Made by a program: the position numbers and the translations under genes. Source: Thereva unica (Eukaryota > Arthropoda > Insecta > Diptera > Therevidae). Taken from it: DNA of 64,000 bases. Shown in pieces: positions 63,440 through 64,000 of the stretch. Where the stretch lies: NCBI GenBank assembly GCA_949987705.1, contig OX465282.1, positions 61,129,922 to 61,193,921 of the forward strand, in the 5' to 3' direction. Positions within the stretch are counted from its first letter, which is position 1; each line of letters starts with the position of its first letter. The notes under the pieces were generated by a model. It made no database searches. It was not told the origin of the DNA and saw only the letters and a list, made by a program, of their open reading frames with translations.

Positions 63440-64000
63440 CAATCACAAATGAATATTAAATAAAGTGAATTTCGAGTCATTCATTTCTACGTGATTATAG
63501 GGATGCACTGTCAAAATTTCAGCCCTTCAGCTTCAGAGGTTTGGGTTAACCCCATTTCATCCCCTTAGGGGATGAATTTCGAGTAATCGCCTCTTAGTGG
63601 ATGTCCATGTCATTATAGGGATGCACTGTCCAAATTTCAACCCTGTAGCTCTAGTAGTTTGGTAAACCAAATTTTACCCCTTTAGGGGATGAATTTCGAA
63701 AAATCGCTTCTTAGTAAATGTCCACGTCATTATAGAGATGCACTGTCAAAATTTCAGCCGTTTAGCTCCAGCGGTTTGGCCATTTAACCCCCTTAGTGGA
63801 TAAATTTCAATCGCCCCTAAGTGGATGCCCACGTCATTATAGTGATGCACGGTCAAAATTAGAGCCCTCCAGCTTCAGCGGTGTGGGTTAAGCCCATTTC
63901 CCCCCATTAGGGGATGAATTTCGAAAAATCGCTTCTTAGTGGATGTCCACGCCATTATACGGATGCACTGCCAAAATTTCAGCCCTATAACTTTAGCGGT
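63440..64000. repeat. ~118-bp minisatellite, at least 4.5 units, open-ended
   Basis: Units marked by GGATGCACTGTCAAAATTTC (63501, ~63618, ~63736, ~63842, 63960) and GGGGATGAATTTCGAAAAAT. Period ~117-118 bp with one ~106-bp unit; similarity about 80%. Runs off the window end. Confidence 0.85.

Overview
This window looks like nuclear DNA of a transposon-rich, AT-rich arthropod, almost certainly an insect. The evidence is one spliced animal kinase gene (the DLK/LZK orthologue, wallenda in Drosophila) with GT-AG introns, plus R1-like, Jockey-like and RTE-like non-LTR retrotransposons, Ty3/gypsy LTR elements, Tc1, mariner, hAT, PIF/Harbinger, piggyBac-type and Transib-like DNA elements. The order within insects cannot be fixed from this sequence. 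There are no bacterial-type operons or CRISPR arrays.

Layout. 1-7.2 kb holds broken retrotransposons: an R1-like copy split by a 632-bp terminal-inverted-repeat (TIR) element, a Ty3/gypsy pol remnant and an RTE fragment. 7.2-11.8 kb holds an open reading frame of about 840 codons (7987-10505, plus strand), the 3' exon of an unrecognised gene, between two inverted copies of one hAT-like MITE. I read it as three degenerate modules resembling the C-terminal half of herpes-tegument-type (peptidase C76-like) deubiquitinases, joined by a Gly/Asp/Lys-rich tract, with the catalytic His position replaced. 12.9-19.6 kb is a nearly complete, young Ty3/gypsy element on the minus strand. Its LTRs are identical except for one 25-bp indel. 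It has a 4-bp target-site duplication (TSD), a tRNA-Leu-type primer binding site, a polypurine tract and a GGGAAAC frameshift heptamer, and a Tc1-like element sits in its gag-pol junction. 20.1-24.1 kb is a Russian-doll nest: an R1-like fragment contains a Harbinger-type copy, which contains a Transib-like element (CACAGTG ends, CGACG TSD) and a second Harbinger copy carrying MADF and DDE-transposase remnants. 24.3-34.8 kb is Jockey-like and RTE-like retrotransposons split by further insertions, several with exact TSDs. 35.2-37.7 kb is the ORF1 region of a non-LTR element with a PHD finger and tandem upstream repeats.

38.57-58.73 kb carries five exons of the wallenda/DLK gene on the minus strand: the kinase catalytic and activation loops, leucine-zipper region, basic/Ser-rich C-terminus and stop. 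Two introns are about 60 bp; the other two are about 8.0 and 9.8 kb and are full of transposons. The 5' exons, including the kinase N-lobe, lie beyond 64 kb. 58.8-64 kb is degenerate retrotransposon fragments, MITEs and a ~118-bp minisatellite running off the end.

The only sequences I would treat as likely host genes are the wallenda/DLK exons and the 7987-10505 reading frame. Almost everything else is mobile DNA. Many nesting events can be ordered in time because each insertion splits an older, still readable element.
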